DNA of 64,000 bases from Aradus depressus (Eukaryota > Arthropoda > Insecta > Hemiptera > Aradidae): contig OY759221.1 of assembly GCA_963662175.1 (NCBI GenBank), positions 33,602,045-33,666,044 of the forward strand. Direction: 5' to 3'. A model generated the notes under the pieces. It was not told the origin of the DNA and ran no database searches. It saw only the letters and a program-made list of their open reading frames with translations. Both the position numbers and the translations under genes were made by a program. Of the stretch, positions 21,082-33,263 are shown piece by piece (position 1 is the first letter of the stretch; each line of letters begins with the position of its first letter).

Positions 21082-21521
21082 TTAACCCTCCCCCGTGGTG
21101 GATGTCACATCTAATTTGATAGTAGGATTGGTTTTAGTCACTTCATTTGAATGTTATTTTTGTCCCATGCTCATCTGATATGACACATGGTGCTCTGGAA
21201 AATGACAATTAATTGGTAACTTCCGTCTGTTTAATGAAGACGAAGGTTGCGTATAGTCATGACTCCAGTGCCCACTGGATTGAACTCGGTGTCCTCACCC
21301 ACTTACCAACTAAATTGCTATTATACAAATCTAACCTCGTTTAAATGGACTTTGCTATTCTCAGTTGCAGACCACAAATAGTCAGTCAGAAATTTCGTGA
21401 ATTTTGAAAATTCTCTGAGAACTTAAAACTTTTATTCTTTGTGTTAGTCTCTCCAGATCCCCTCCAGTTCCGACGTGTATTAAAATTAAAATTTATTTGT
21501 TGTCAAAATATGTATTTTTTT

Positions 21522-22090
21522 ACTTCCCCAATTATACGTAGTATAGGGGAAGTTATGTAATCGGTCAGAAATTGATACTTCCCCAGAACGAATTAATCAA
21601 TTAATGTTTCCTTACAAACCAGTCGACCGTTTGCGCTAATCAATAGTTGACATAGGTGCTCCGAAATCCTCATGCTAAATTTTGTGTTGATAAATTCATT
21701 AAATCGGCAGTTATTAGGGGTTTTTAATTGAGCCCCCTCTTCTGCACCCCTTCTTCCATTTGGCCGAATCGCTGAAAATTGATAGGTTTTTTTCTTATGG
21801 GGTTCAGTTCACACATATAAAATTTCGTGTTGATACATTCTATCGGCAGTTATTAGAGTTTTGTGTTAAGCCTCTCGCTAACCCACTTTCCCTGTGGTCG
21901 ATTTGGCTGAAAATGTGTCTGTTTGAGGGTTTTGGATTCAAATATAAAATTTTGTGTTAATATATTCATTCTATCGGGAGTTATCGTATTGACAGATAGA
22001 AAGACATTTTTTCTTCATATTTGGAATCTACTCAACTCCGCATTTAATTTTTGACCGATTACATAACTTCTCCTATACTTCGTATAATTC
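21522..22090. repeat. Repeat family A, inverted pair
   Basis: A plus-strand palindromic head (21530-21575) runs into a minus-strand near full-length copy (21575-22090), ending in gaccgattacataacttctcctatacttcgta. Two heads therefore flank one body. Confidence 0.75.
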
Positions 22091-22094
22091 GGAA

Positions 22095-22345
22095 TGTAAC
22101 AAAAAATAAATTTCTGTCTCTGTGTGTGTGTGTCTGTGAACACGATAACTCCAGATAGAATGAACGGATCGATACGAAATTACAGATGTATTGACGCATT
22201 TATTTACTCTGAGAATCCAGAAGCCCCTATGTCAATCAACTATTGATTTTTAGCTTATACGGTCGATTGGTTTCGGAGAGAGAGCGAAAATGTAATTGAT
22301 TATTCCGTCTTGGGGATGTACAATGCCGGTGATTCGGAAATTTAA
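22095..22345 (+). repeat. Repeat family A (plus)
   Basis: Runs from tctgtgaacacgataactcc through cggtcgattggtttcggaga to acaatgccggtgattcgg. It abuts the preceding minus copy. Confidence 0.75.
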
Positions 22346-22939
22346 CAATTCCTCTTTTGTGTAAATCAAGGAATCAAGAACTTGATATGTTTTGTATAGA
22401 ATTTTAATCAATACAACGCTTTTGGCGCTGCAGCTACTTCCATATTGGTTAAAGAACTTCTCATTTATTATTAGGTTTCGATTTAAAAAAAAGGTATATA
22501 TATCTGTATTTATATTTTTTTTTTAAATTGGAATGAGTAGGATAGCATGGTTCATTCAGTTGCCGCTAGGTGGCAGATGTATAACCTCAATGTCTTTGTA
22601 TTTTGGAAAAAATGTATTATTATTTAATTTATTTAATTGTAGTTGAAATATCATTAATTGAAGTTGAATTATCATTAATTGAAATTTCTGTTATTTTATT
22701 TATGTAGTTTTCAACTGTAACTCGGTTTATAACGATGCTACGTATGAAATTTTATGAAAATCGGATCAAGCTATAAAAACCTTGGGGCGAACTCAAAGAA
22801 GATATTGTTCATTTTTTATTAAACTGTCCTTTGTGTAATAATATTAGAGAAAGATATTTATGTAAATATATTAAAACTCTGATGAAGATGAAAGTAATAT
22901 TATTAGAATATTAGAGATTGTTTCTATAGAATAGGAAGG

Positions 22940-23442
22940 AAAAGAGATCAGGCGTGTGGTCGATGAAAACAACTTATGGAATTTCAGCCAAGCTTTCGGC
23001 ACTGAGTGTGCCTTCTTGGTTTTGTTTAGATATAACATTTTAGTTTATTTAGATGTAAATAATGTACAGGTTATTGTTTAGGTCTAGTCACAGTTTTAAT
23101 CATACCTTTATACAAATCTAGCATACCATCAACTCATAAAAATATTGTATATGTCAATACAGGCACTCAGTGCCGAAAGCTTGGCAGAAATTCTACAAGG
23201 TTTTCATCGACCACAAGCCTGATCATGTTCCATTGTTCCTTCCTATAAGACTAACCGTTTTCACGTAAATTGATGGAACGTCTAAATAAATAGGTTTCAA
23301 GGCGGCATTTTAGATTTTTGGCATGTCGCAAACCGCAGTTACATATACACACACTGTCAGTCATTATCGTGAGAATGATAAAAACCAATTGCTACAATTA
23401 CATAATAACTGTTCTATAATTTTATTGCTAAGAAAAGAAAAG
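22940..23442. repeat. Inverted repeat element with hammerhead-like hairpin; related to 38150-38500
   Basis: Arms at about 22940-23020 and 23165-23235 are inverted copies (gctttcggcactgagtgtgc against ggcactcagtgccgaaagc). The right arm continues into family B sequence in minus orientation (gactaaccgttttcacgtaa) up to 23442. The segment 23165-23442 recurs at 38161-38500. The hairpin plus GAAAGC resembles a degenerate hammerhead core. Confidence 0.6.
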
Positions 23443-23452
23443 ATGCCTCCCC

Positions 23453-23663
23453 CCCTAAATTTTTATTCACCTAGGGCAGGGGTCTTTAACGTATGACATC
23501 GTACAGGCTCGCGACCATCGCTTAACGTCCCATCCGAAGGACAGCGTGCTTAAGTTTATTTTACCTCCCAGATAAAATATACTAAGGGCCTCGGCCGGGT
23601 TTTGAACCCACGATTTTGAGCTCAGAAGGCAAGCACGCATACCACTGAGCTACCGGCGCCCTC
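23453..23663 (-). mobile_element. SINE (family C), 3'-truncated
   Basis: Minus-oriented: tRNA head at the right end (box A rc ccactgagctaccgg, box B rc gttttgaacccac) and body through atcgcttaacgtcccatccg. The 3' half is missing. Confidence 0.85.
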
Positions 23664-23719
23664 AAAAAATATTTATATATATTTTAGAATATAGAAAAAA
23701 AAAAAATTTCTGTTGTGAC

Positions 23720-24020
23720 AATTGTTTGAGGGGGGTTATGCTTGTTTATGTATTTGTGTCAGGTAAGAGGAGAGACAAACATAAGGAGAGTGAGGAGTTA
23801 GGTGTGTTAGGTTATGAGGGTCAGGTCAGGATGCCCTGGGAGGGGGGGTCTCTGCTGAAAGTAGGCGGAGGGAGGATGAATCTGGAGCGACCCCCCCTCC
23901 ATCAGGATGGCATAGTTTTCACAAAGATAACCGGAACACCGCCGGGGTGCCCCCCCATCCACCATATCATAGCATATCTCCAGTTATCAGCACATCTTCC
24001 CATATCACCGGTGCCCTATC
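23720..24020. other. GC-rich unassigned island
   Basis: A 107-codon frame (23726-24049) crosses it but is rich in Gly/Pro from G and C runs and has no recognisable motif. Probably not coding. Confidence 0.4.
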
Positions 24021-24026
24021 TTTTAC

Positions 24027-25075
24027 TCCCCCTGCTATACAAAGTATAGAGAAAGTTATGTAATCGGTCAGAAATTCGATGTTGAGTTTTCACCGGAATT
24101 TCATGTTTTCCGATCACTTGAAAGAATCGATGATACATCGGTATTGTACCTCCCCAGCGTGAATTAATGAACTAAGTTTTCGCTCTCAAAATTTCGAATC
24201 GATACGATCCCTCTCTTTCCTTCGGCCGATTTCAAATCGACAGGTGTCACCCTCTTTGGGACCAGGATACACATATAAAATTTCGTTTCAACACTAATAG
24301 GATTTTGAGTACAACTAGTCTTCTCCCCATCTCAATCCCTTCTTCCATCAACAGATGTAGCCTTATGGAGTTCTGGATAAACTTACGAATTATAGGGGAA
24401 GTTATGGAATTGGTCGAAAATTCGATACGGAGTTTTGAGCGGAATTTCATGTTTTCCGACCTTCAAGTTCCAAAAATGTAAAAAAAAATTCTGTCTGTGA
24501 ACACGATAACTCCCGATAGAATGAATGCATCGTCACGAAATTTTTATATATGAATCCAAAACTCTCTAACGACAACATCTATTAGATTAGGTTAGGTTTT
24601 ATGACTCATGCCCGGGCTTTAACTACGAGGTCATATCGCCTACTACCAGAGCGCTCTTTCGTCACTCTGGTGGACATGAGCCCGACTCTACTGTGGGAGT
24701 CCTAAATTTTGCCTACCCTAAATTTTTATTCACCTAAGGTAGGGGTCTTTAACGAGTACCTGACATCGTACAGGCTCGGTCTACGTCCCATCCGAAGGAC
24801 GGCGTGCTTAAGTTTATTTTATCTCCCAGATAAAATAAACTAAGGGCCTCGGTCGGGTTACGAACCCACGTTCTTGAGCTCAGAAGTCAAGCATGCATAC
24901 CACTGAGCTACCGGCACCCTCGACAACATCTATTGATTTCCAGCCAAATTGACCAAAGGGAATGGGGATTAGAGGGCCCAACTCAAAAACCCTAATAACT
25001 GCCGATGTAATGTATTTGTCGATTCAGTATAAATTTCCAGACTGATGTATTGTATAATTGGAGAAGTAAAAAAAT
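24027..25075 (+). repeat. Repeat family A (plus) with a SINE inserted
   Basis: Head at 24027 (tgctatacaaagtatagaga), a partial second head near 24395, gaacacgataactcccgata at 24500, body interrupted at 24583 by a SINE, then resumption with gacaacatctattgatttcc and aataactgccgatgtaatg. The interruption proves the SINE is younger than this family A copy. Confidence 0.8.
24584..24920 (-). mobile_element. SINE (family C), full-length with target-site duplication
   Basis: Minus-oriented, with tRNA head (box A rc near 24900, box B rc near 24860) and tail as ttaggttagg-type repeats at the left. It is flanked by the duplication cgacaacatctatt on both sides (24570-24583 and 24921-24934), a LINE-style insertion. 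Confidence 0.93.
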
Positions 25076-25079
25076 GGAA

Positions 25080-25857
25080 ATGTATTTATAGTGAGAAGTG
25101 CCACCTGTGGATGAGATTGGGAACTGCTGTCCTAGATCTCCAGATCTCATACTTTAGTATGCATCTGGAACGTGGACCTACCTACTATCAATGACATACC
25201 TCTGGTCCTGCACTGAAATGGGTTAATAGCAAGGATAGAAAATAAGTTTCACTTTTAAAAATAATTATCTGCGACAATCTCTTGCACAAGCTACCTCAAA
25301 GCAAGACTCATCAACAAGACTCTGCAGATCATACTGGAGTACGAAGCATGTTATCGGAATCTTTGGGAAGCTAGAGCCATATTGTCTGGTGAACTATTGG
25401 CCAACCGAAGACGATGGGAGTCCTTCACTGAATCTCTGATATTGCATCCCATTAGTAAAGATTTACCTTGTGTATTGTATTCGGCGCTAATTTATGTGTG
25501 ATCTAATGAATTCATCTCAGTGTGGACCCACAGGGACCTACATAGTTCATCCGAGTCCAGTGAACGTATACCTGGGAATACATCGATGGTGTTGAACGAA
25601 AAGGGCCAATCTGATTTTTTTCATTCGGACCTATCTGATTTCACCCTGTCAAGGTCATCAGTTGATTTGGGCCTATTTGCAAGGGCGGTGTATGATAAAC
25701 GTAATTAATATTTCTCACTAATATTTATAAACAAAATCTATAAACTTGCAAATAAAATGAATTAGAATTCCAGTTTTCAGTTTTAGAAACATTCTGCAAG
25801 TTGCACATTGGCCCTTTTCGCTCAACACCCATCGATATAAATAAAAAGTTGAATTAA
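25080..25857. other. Unassigned region
   Basis: Moderately GC-balanced sequence with a 62-codon frame (25520-25708) that I do not recognise. No repeat family match seen. Confidence 0.4.
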
Positions 25858-25975
25858 ATGATCCGTATAAGGGAAGTTATGTAATCGGTAAGAAATTTGA
25901 TTTTGGGTTTTCTCCGGACTTTCACGTTTTTCTGAAGCCCCTGATTTCAAATTAAAAAAAAAGGCTGTCTGTTAT
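25858..25975 (+). repeat. Repeat family A head fragment
   Basis: gtataagggaagttatgtaa, then a head-to-body stretch (ttctccggactttcacgtttt) ending at ggctgtctgt, where a SINE fragment begins. Confidence 0.65.
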
Positions 25976-26095
25976 TATGACTCATGCCTGGGCTTTAACT
26001 ACAATCATATCGCCTGTTACCAGAGCGTCTTTCGTCTTTTTGGCGGATATGATCCCGACTCAACTATGGGAATCCTAAATTTTGTGTATTCAATT
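25976..26095 (-). mobile_element. SINE (family C) fragment
   Basis: Minus-oriented 3' part: tgactcatgcctgggcttta, cgcctgttaccagagcg, gggaatcctaaattttg. Diverged. Confidence 0.65.
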
Positions 26096-27340
26096 GATTC
26101 TGAGTCGCTGTTTGGTCGATTTTTAAGATACTTGTGGAGAAATGTTTGCCTGGGGATACTCAAAGAGGGACAATGGAACAAAAAATGTTAAAGGTCGTCC
26201 TTTTCGTCTAAGGTAAAGAACCTGCAGGTACTTTTAGGACAAAACTCATGTCTGAACCCTCCAAGGATTATTCTAAAAATGTTAGTGTTATTGTGGAGAC
26301 GTATTTGGATCTAACAATCGGAGTTTTTCAATATGACTGTGAATTATATTTAGTGTTTAGTACAGTCTGGACATCCTAGACTAACTAGATGATTTCTCAT
26401 GGCTGCTACCAAATCGCCACGCCCGAAAATCAGTTTCACAAGAGTGCGACTGCTCCGATCAAGACGAAGAAGGAAATAAATAGTTTACGAAACGTTGACC
26501 AAATACTGAGTTTTTTTTTATATACACAACAGAACCTCGACTTACCTCAACATTGTAATTTTTTTTGTATTTTCTTTTTTGGTTTTCATTTTTCTACGCA
26601 TACACTTTTGTTTCCTTCTGATGTAATGGCGCTGTTCCAGGCTTTAAGAATGTTGCATTAGATGGTGTTTTCATAAGTCTATTTACGTAACTTCATTTAT
26701 TTAGGACGAACAACACACAGTTTAACAGGCGAAGAGTGAAAGTTAAGAAAACGCATTCCTGGCAATTTTTTTTTGACTTTCGAGTTTAGTTTCTTTTTTT
26801 CTGTATATTCTAATTATGTAGAGCTGCACCTTATATTGTTAAAGTAAACCTCCGTCTTTTAATGATTTTACTTTCTTATACTTATAGTATTTAGTTTTTA
26901 TACTTATAGTATTTAGTTTTTTGTTTTTTTTGTTGGTAGAAATCACTCATCAGCATTGAGGCTCTCATCTCGCCTATACTCCGACGCGGATAGAATTTAA
27001 CCTTCTAAAAAGAAATAGGACAGCCTATTGGGGTGGAAATTGGTCTAGGGTGAAGTTAGTTCCTTGGAATAGGGGAGGAATTGGGACATCTACTACTTTG
27101 CTCTGGTCCCAGCATCAGAATCTACCGGCTTCCGATGCTGGTGCCAGTAACAAAAGCCACTACCTCAGTTGGTGGTGCCGCTTGGATGCAACCACCCCCG
27201 TAGTACCATTTTAGCTAAGGCTGTGATAACCTCCCGCTTCAGGGTCCAGAATGGTAACTGACCCGGGATGGCAAGCAGTTGTCTATCATCCCTACGGTTT
27301 TCTACCTACAAGAAAATAGAAGCTTAAAATGTAGGGGGAA
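26096..27340. other. Unassigned region with a GC-rich block
   Basis: No gene recognised. Bases about 26960-27300 are GC-richer and contain a short inverted repeat (cccagcatcagaatctaccg against cttccgatgctgg). Two direct copies of ttatacttatagtatttagt lie at 26875-26920. Confidence 0.4.
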
Positions 27341-27344
27341 GGTA

Positions 27345-28190
27345 CCCGTACCATAGTATAAGGAAGTATTGTAATCCTGCGAAAATCTGAGATCGAGTTT
27401 TCAAAAGAGTTTTACGTTTGAAGGTTCTCTGAATAAGTTTTGACCATTTTCGCGGTGATAACTTTCCGCGCGTGTGTGTGTGATTGGAACATTGTGCGCC
27501 CTATAACACACACAGTCACATGTGCTAACTTAAACTGTATTAGTTTTTGGGTGAAATCTGATGAAATCGGAGACCATTTTACTTCTAGTCCTAAGATTAT
27601 TTTACAAGACATTGCTTATATTTATGATCTAATCAAAACTCATCTCAAATAAAAGTTGCAGAGACAACTGAGAGGCACATTTTATTTGTAATTCATTTTT
27701 TTGAAGGTCGCTCCGTTTGCGAGATACATGTCTAATGACGTCCTAAAATCTCATTTTGAAACACGCATTTTTAGACGTTTCCTTGATTTACCCCAAAACG
27801 GTTAGTCCTATCAAAAAATTGGTTCTTACTAAAAATGCTTCTTATTAAATTTAGATCAGTTTTGCAATATTAGCAATACGACTAAAGTTGTAGCGTCCCA
27901 AAGAATGTACAATACATTTCAGTAGGAAATATTTCAATTGATGTCGAAACTGAAAATTCAAAAATTCACTTTTGAACAACCAGCATAACATTTTGAGTAA
28001 TTTCCAAACCACTTGAGTGTTCTGCTTACACTAAATTTGGTAGGAGTAGATCGATTAGTTTCAGAGATATGAGAAAAGAGAGACACACATACATACTTTC
28101 CAGTAATGATCCCATTTTGATCCTCAGGTCCTTTAAATTTGAAAATGAAAGGCGAAATTTTAACTTTGAATATTGTGTCGGTTATATAAG
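27345..28190 (+). repeat. Repeat family B
   Basis: Head ataaggaagtattgtaatcc, then gaggttctctgaataagttttgacc, tgtgtgtgtgattggaac, gaagtcg-like gagatacatgtctaatgacg, ttagacgtttccttgattta, aacggttagtcctatcaaaa and cgtcccaaagaatgtacaata. The other copies (about 36588, 37315, 38870, 42735) share this order. No coding frame. Confidence 0.65.
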
Positions 28191-28199
28191 TTTCCCTAC

Positions 28200-28370
28200 G
28201 GGAAAGTAAAAGATATAGACCCCCTGGGAGGCAGAGAGGGAGGGAGGCTTGGTAACTGGAACATGAGGCCCATGGCTCATGTGGGAGTGTGGTTACTTTC
28301 ACTGGAGAGAGGTCACTCCATCTCATCCGCACCTCTAACCCGTCGTCTTCTCTTTGTTTCTTTTTTCCCC
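28200..28370. other. GC-rich unassigned island
   Basis: Purine- and GC-rich patch between family B and family A sequence. No motif recognised. Confidence 0.35.
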
Positions 28371-28520
28371 TTCCCGTATAAGGACGACACCTATTGATTT
28401 TCAGCCAAATCGACCGAAGGAAGGAGGGTTAGTAGGGGAGGCTTAATACTAATAATGTGCTGAATGTCTCGACAAATAAATTTTTATTTTTATTAAGAAC
28501 CCCATAAGAACGGCTTCTAT
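28371..28520 (+). repeat. Repeat family A fragment
   Basis: cccgtataaggacgacacct, attgattttcagccaaatcg, then accgaaggaaggagggtta: a body fragment lacking the head. Confidence 0.65.
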
Positions 28521-28961
28521 TAATTTTACTAAATTTTTAATACTACACACTAACTTCGAAAAGTCAACCATTAAAGAATTAGCACTCATTTTACTCCCCC
28601 CCCCCCCATTTTTTCCAAAAAGTAACACATTTTCATCACAGATTGTGTCTAATCTTTATATATCGCACTCCCAGAAGAATACGAGTCGTAACTTCCAAAT
28701 CTACTGTTTTGGAGTTTTAAGTAATTTTTCCTTGTTTTTCAGTTCTCTTTGCAACTAGAATACTGTCGTAACTCCATCTACAAAGCATTCCTTGAAAAAG
28801 ACATTACATCAACAAATTTACTATACTTTGTAGGAATACTGTCGTTGAAATTGAAGTAGCTTTTTCTCAAAATGTTGATTTTGAAGTTACGACACTATTC
28901 TTCTGGGGGTGCGATATAAATGAATATAGAATAGATAAATAGATTTATATATATTTTATTT

Positions 28962-29345
28962 CCCCATTTATACGAAGTATAAGGGGAGTTATGTAATCTA
29001 TCAGAAATTCTATACTGAATTTTCCACAGAATTTTTCTACCTGATTCTACAAATGAAAAAAATATCTGTTTGATAACTTCCGATAGAGTGTACATAATAT
29101 GTACACATATCAATACGAAATCGTATATGTGTATTCAAAACTCCATAAGGATGTCATCTATTGATTTTCAGCAAAATAGGCCAGAGGGAAGGTGGAATGA
29201 GAGTGGGTTTTCAACTCAAAAACTCCAAGGAGCTTGAAGGCATAACGACAATAAATTTTATATTTTTATTCAAAGCCCATAAGATCTCAATGAGGAGAAG
29301 GGCACAATTCATCAAAACCCTAATAACTGCCGATGTTTTCATTCT
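28962..29345 (+). repeat. Repeat family A (plus)
   Basis: Head cccatttatacgaagtataagg, gataacttccgatagagtgt, then the body and aataactgccgatgttttc. An AT-rich spacer with a 13-C run (28596-28608) separates it from the previous fragment. Confidence 0.7.
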
Positions 29346-30285
29346 TTTGTTTTTTACTCCCTTCACAGTCCTTTTGTGGTAAATATGAAGAGGTTTAAGT
29401 GTTAATATTAAATAAATGATAAATAAATAAAAATATAAATAATAGTTAATAATTGAATTAATAATAATGAAATAATAACTATAAATTACCATATTTCCTG
29501 TAGAAATGATTTCTATTTTCTTTTACTAAATTTTGATTTGTACAGTAGTTTTTCCAAAAGGGTTCTAAAAAAATATCAAAAGTTCAAGACGTGCAATTTT
29601 GAAGAAAGTGCACGTATATTTTTAAAAAATTTAAATTAAACTTTTCATTTAGATTTCTAAAGAGATGCCATTTTTAAATTGTTTTCAATAATATTAAATC
29701 TAATCCAAAGGTTTTCAAATTATCTTACTGGGCCAACAGGGAAAATGAATAGAATATAATTTACGAGAAAAAATAATTTGGGTTTATTTTTTTACATCTA
29801 CATTATAAAATTAAAAAAAAAAAATTAAACATTGAAACAAATAAAAATCAAAAGAAAAATCTTACAAACTAAATTCCTAACACTATTTCAATCTTTTCCT
29901 TGTTTCATATTTTTGGCCATTCCCCAAAATAAGTTATATATTTCTGGGCATATATCCTGTACATATAAACAAACAACAGTACCTTCTTTGCGGCTCAATT
30001 TCACCGTCAATTCACTTCTATTTAGTTCATTACAACTTAAGCCTAAACACCACTCTCCATCTTTTCTCAGCCCGTCTCCATTGAACCCAGGCCTCCACTC
30101 GTCTCTACACACATAAAAAACAGCTGATGTCCGTGTTTTGTTTTTTTACTCATTTGTTTTTTGTTTTTTTTATAGAAAAATAAATATAATTAATTGTTTT
30201 TTTAATATTAATGATTTTAATGTGTGTACTTTTTGTACATCACATTTCACAAATATCAAAATGTATTTTGGCATTACGACTATTA
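29346..30285. other. AT-rich region, nothing recognised
   Basis: Dense A/T runs give long frames by chance. No repeat family match seen. Confidence 0.5.
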
Positions 30286-30585
30286 CTTTCCCAGCTATAT
30301 GAAGTATAGGGGACGTTATGTAATCGGTCAGAAATTCGATATTTAGTTTTCACAGGAATTTTATGTTTTTTGGTGCTTTGATTACAAAAATCATCTGTTT
30401 GTGTTCTGTCCGTCTGTGAACACAATAACTCCCGATAGAATGAATATTATATCTACATAAAATTTAGTATGAGGATTTACAAGCCCCTGTGTAAGTCGAA
30501 TATTGATTTTTAGCCAAAATGGTGGACTGGTTTTGGAGGGAGAGCAATAACACAATTAATTCGTCCGAATGAGCCGCCATCTTGT
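30286..30585 (+). repeat. Repeat family A (plus)
   Basis: Head ctttcccagctatatgaagt, gtaatcggtcagaaattcga, gaacacaataactcccgata, then a shortened body and tail gtggactggttttggaggg..attaattcg. The middle section is missing. Confidence 0.75.
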
Positions 30586-31740
30586 GAATTTAAAAACTAA
30601 TAGTTATTTTATTGTTATTATTATTATTATTATTTCAATAGAGAGTAATCTATAATCTGTAATGGTCAGTCTGCCATTGGAGGTGACAAGACGTGACGGA
30701 AAGCACGTAGAATCCACGCGGCCTCGGATCTATTGCCTATCAAAGCACGAGCGTTCCTCCACTGGCGGAAGTTGCCCCTTTTCAAGCAACAATTATGAAA
30801 TAAATTTAAAAAAAAAAATTGAATCATGACAAAAATTTAAATAATCTACCATTTACTAATATGGGCAGATGATCTACGGTTAATTTATTTAAATGGTAAA
30901 AGACAAAAAAAAAAAAAACTGATATGTTCACCTACACGTGACTCGCTTATAAAAATTAATTAGCTTCACTAACTTATTATTTATAAGTTCCATACGTCGA
31001 AATATTAACAAATGACGTCTATCAGTTCTATTGTCTTATTGGGGTGGGGGGGAGGGGGGGGGTCTATTCTTACGAGATGCTACCAAATATAGAAAATGTC
31101 TTTAAAACAAAACCCTTTATAGACACATCAATGTTGTTTATAACGTTACATTTTTTTATTACATTGTGTTTCTTGTTTATTTCTCCATTTTATTACAATT
31201 GTTATTGCTGTTTATATTTGCTGCTTATTTATTTATTATATATGTTTTTCTTACAATTGTACATAATTTTAATATTTTCTTATATTTTCCTTTTTTTTTT
31301 TACTTATTGCTCTACTATTTTCATTATTTATTCTTAAACTTACACTATTATTACTTTTTTAATGTTTAAGGCATTTTACGAAGACCCTCTCTCCTGTTTG
31401 TGTTAAAATGGTAAATGTTTTTCTACAAAAAAAAAAAATAATAATAATTCTTAGAAAATCGCTTGCAGAAGTCGGACTTTCCCCTACCTCTCCACTGTCT
31501 TTGGCACTTGGCCATTACTTCAATATAGTATCTGTGGTGAATTCAGAATTTTAATCAGTACTGATACTATTTCTAATTTTCCTTTATTATTAAATTTTTC
31601 AATTTGAGACGTCATTTTATTTTTAATGTTTATCAAGGTTTTAAGACTTTACTGTACAGGAGAAAGGGACAGGGAAAAACCTCATGTTGACTGAAAAAGG
31701 GACAGTTCGGAATGTGAACAAGTTGAACTTCCATTTAGTA
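30586..31740. other. Unassigned region
   Basis: A GC-rich patch at 30660-30785 is unrecognised. Bases 31120-31370 are a T-rich, hydrophobic-coding stretch that is probably not a gene. Confidence 0.45.
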
Positions 31741-31751
31741 TTTGTTATGTC

Positions 31752-31790
31752 GTGGCTGAAGATGGTAGCAATACCGAAAGTACACCCATA
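31752..31790 (+). ncRNA. Hammerhead-like core motif
   Basis: Reads GGCTGAAGA, a perfect GGTA/TACC stem with a GCAA tetraloop, then GAAAGTAC. Order and spacing match the hammerhead core except that position 4 of CUGAUGA is A, which should cripple cleavage. It resembles the CTGAAGA variant at 38153. Confidence 0.35.
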
Positions 31791-31858
31791 TTTTTTATAT
31801 ATTTAGTGAAATAGACAATACATACATTTTTCTTTTTAAATTAAATAGTGATAAAACA

Positions 31859-32203
31859 GGGCGCTGGTAGCTCAGTGGTGTGCGTGCTTGACTTCTGAGC
31901 TCAAGATCGTGAGTTCGAAACCCGACCGAGGCCCTTAGTTTATTTTATCTGGGAGGTAAAATAAACGTAAGCACGCCGTCCTTCGGATGGGACGTTAAGC
32001 GATGGTCACGAGCCTGTACGATGTCAGGTACTCGTTAAAGACCCCTACCCTAGGTGAATAAAAAATTTAGGGTAGGCAAAATTTAGGACTCCCACAGTAG
32101 AGTCGGGCTCATGTCCACCAGAGTGACGAAAGAGCGCTCTGGTAGTAGGCGATATGACCTCGTAGTTAAAGCCCGGGCATGAGTCATAAAACCTAACCTA
32201 ACC
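31859..32203 (+). mobile_element. SINE (family C), full-length reference copy
   Basis: Box A tagctcagtgg (31868-31878), box B gagttcgaaac (31911-31921), a 250-base unique body, and a tail of CCTAA repeats. Flanked by the target-site duplication tagtgataaaa (31846-31856 and from 32204). The internal RNA polymerase III promoter makes it a typical tRNA-derived SINE; the partner LINE is unknown. Confidence 0.95.
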
Positions 32204-32517
32204 TAGTGATAAAATAATTGAGAATTGTTCTCCACCCACAAGTTTATTTTGCAGAGCCAGCTTTCAGTCATATTGGATTTTCAGTGCTAAATAAGTTTTA
32301 TATATTATTTACTTCATCAGTTATTTGTTAATTGATTTATATATTTTTTATATATTACGCTTTTTCATTTTAAAAATGTTTTCTTCTATATTTCGCTCTT
32401 AGCCATTTTTGTGACCGAGGAAGGGGCCTAAGATCGCCCAGAAATGTCCTGAAGGAAGATTTAGTTGTATAATTATAATTATCATATAATATAATACTTA
32501 TAATTAAAATATATATT
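32204..32517. other. AT-rich flank, nothing recognised
   Basis: No feature supported. Confidence 0.5.
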
Positions 32518-33263
32518 GAGGAGCAAACATTCAAAAAGAGATTTGTCACATTGGTAGAGATTCGAGAAAACAGCAAGAAATGATTTTGCGTGCTTATACG
32601 CTATTTCATATAGGTTTTTAATTTTTTTAAAATTAATCAAACATAATTAATGTCATAGGTAATTAAATTTTAGCTAAAATAATTTTGACAATGGTAATTA
32701 AAATTGTGAATAGCTTGGACATGTCCGTGTTTGTTTGAAACACATGAACAAATGTTGTTTAGATTGAATCCTTCTAGGACTAATTCCCTTTCGAAAAAAA
32801 AAGAAAAAAATTGGCTAATCAATAAAAATGAAGAGGATTTGAGTGAAAACTTTATTATCAAAAAAATGTAATACTGACTTATTTTTAAAACAAATAATGT
32901 AGGTAATTAAAATTAAATAATAAAAATATTATTATCAATAAAAATAAAACAGATTTGAGCTAAAATTGTTCCTAATCCTGTTTTAATAATTCAAATTATA
33001 ATAAAATTGTATTCAACTAAAATAATAAAAATATCTTTTGTGTCCAAACAGTGGCATAAAACGTCTTCTTCATGATTACTCTTTGGACAAGTTTGGTTTT
33101 GATTGAAACCCTATAAAACAACCTTGGATATACACGGCACTAATTTTTTTTTTTGAAAGAACGGAGTTGATATTATAAAAGCGCGGTAAAATTCCAGTTA
33201 GAAAAGCTGTTTATCTCATTTCTTATTTTTTTGGACAAATCCTTTTTTGAATGTTTGCTCCTC
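32518..33263. mobile_element. Unclassified DNA element with 20-30 bp inverted termini
   Basis: The left end starts GAGGAGCAAACATTCAAAAA and the right end is its inverted complement, TTTTTGAATGTTTGCTCCTC ending at 33263. The homology extends to about 30 bp with mismatches. The interior is AT-rich and non-coding. No unambiguous target-site duplication. Probably a non-autonomous DNA transposon of about 746 bp. Confidence 0.6.
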
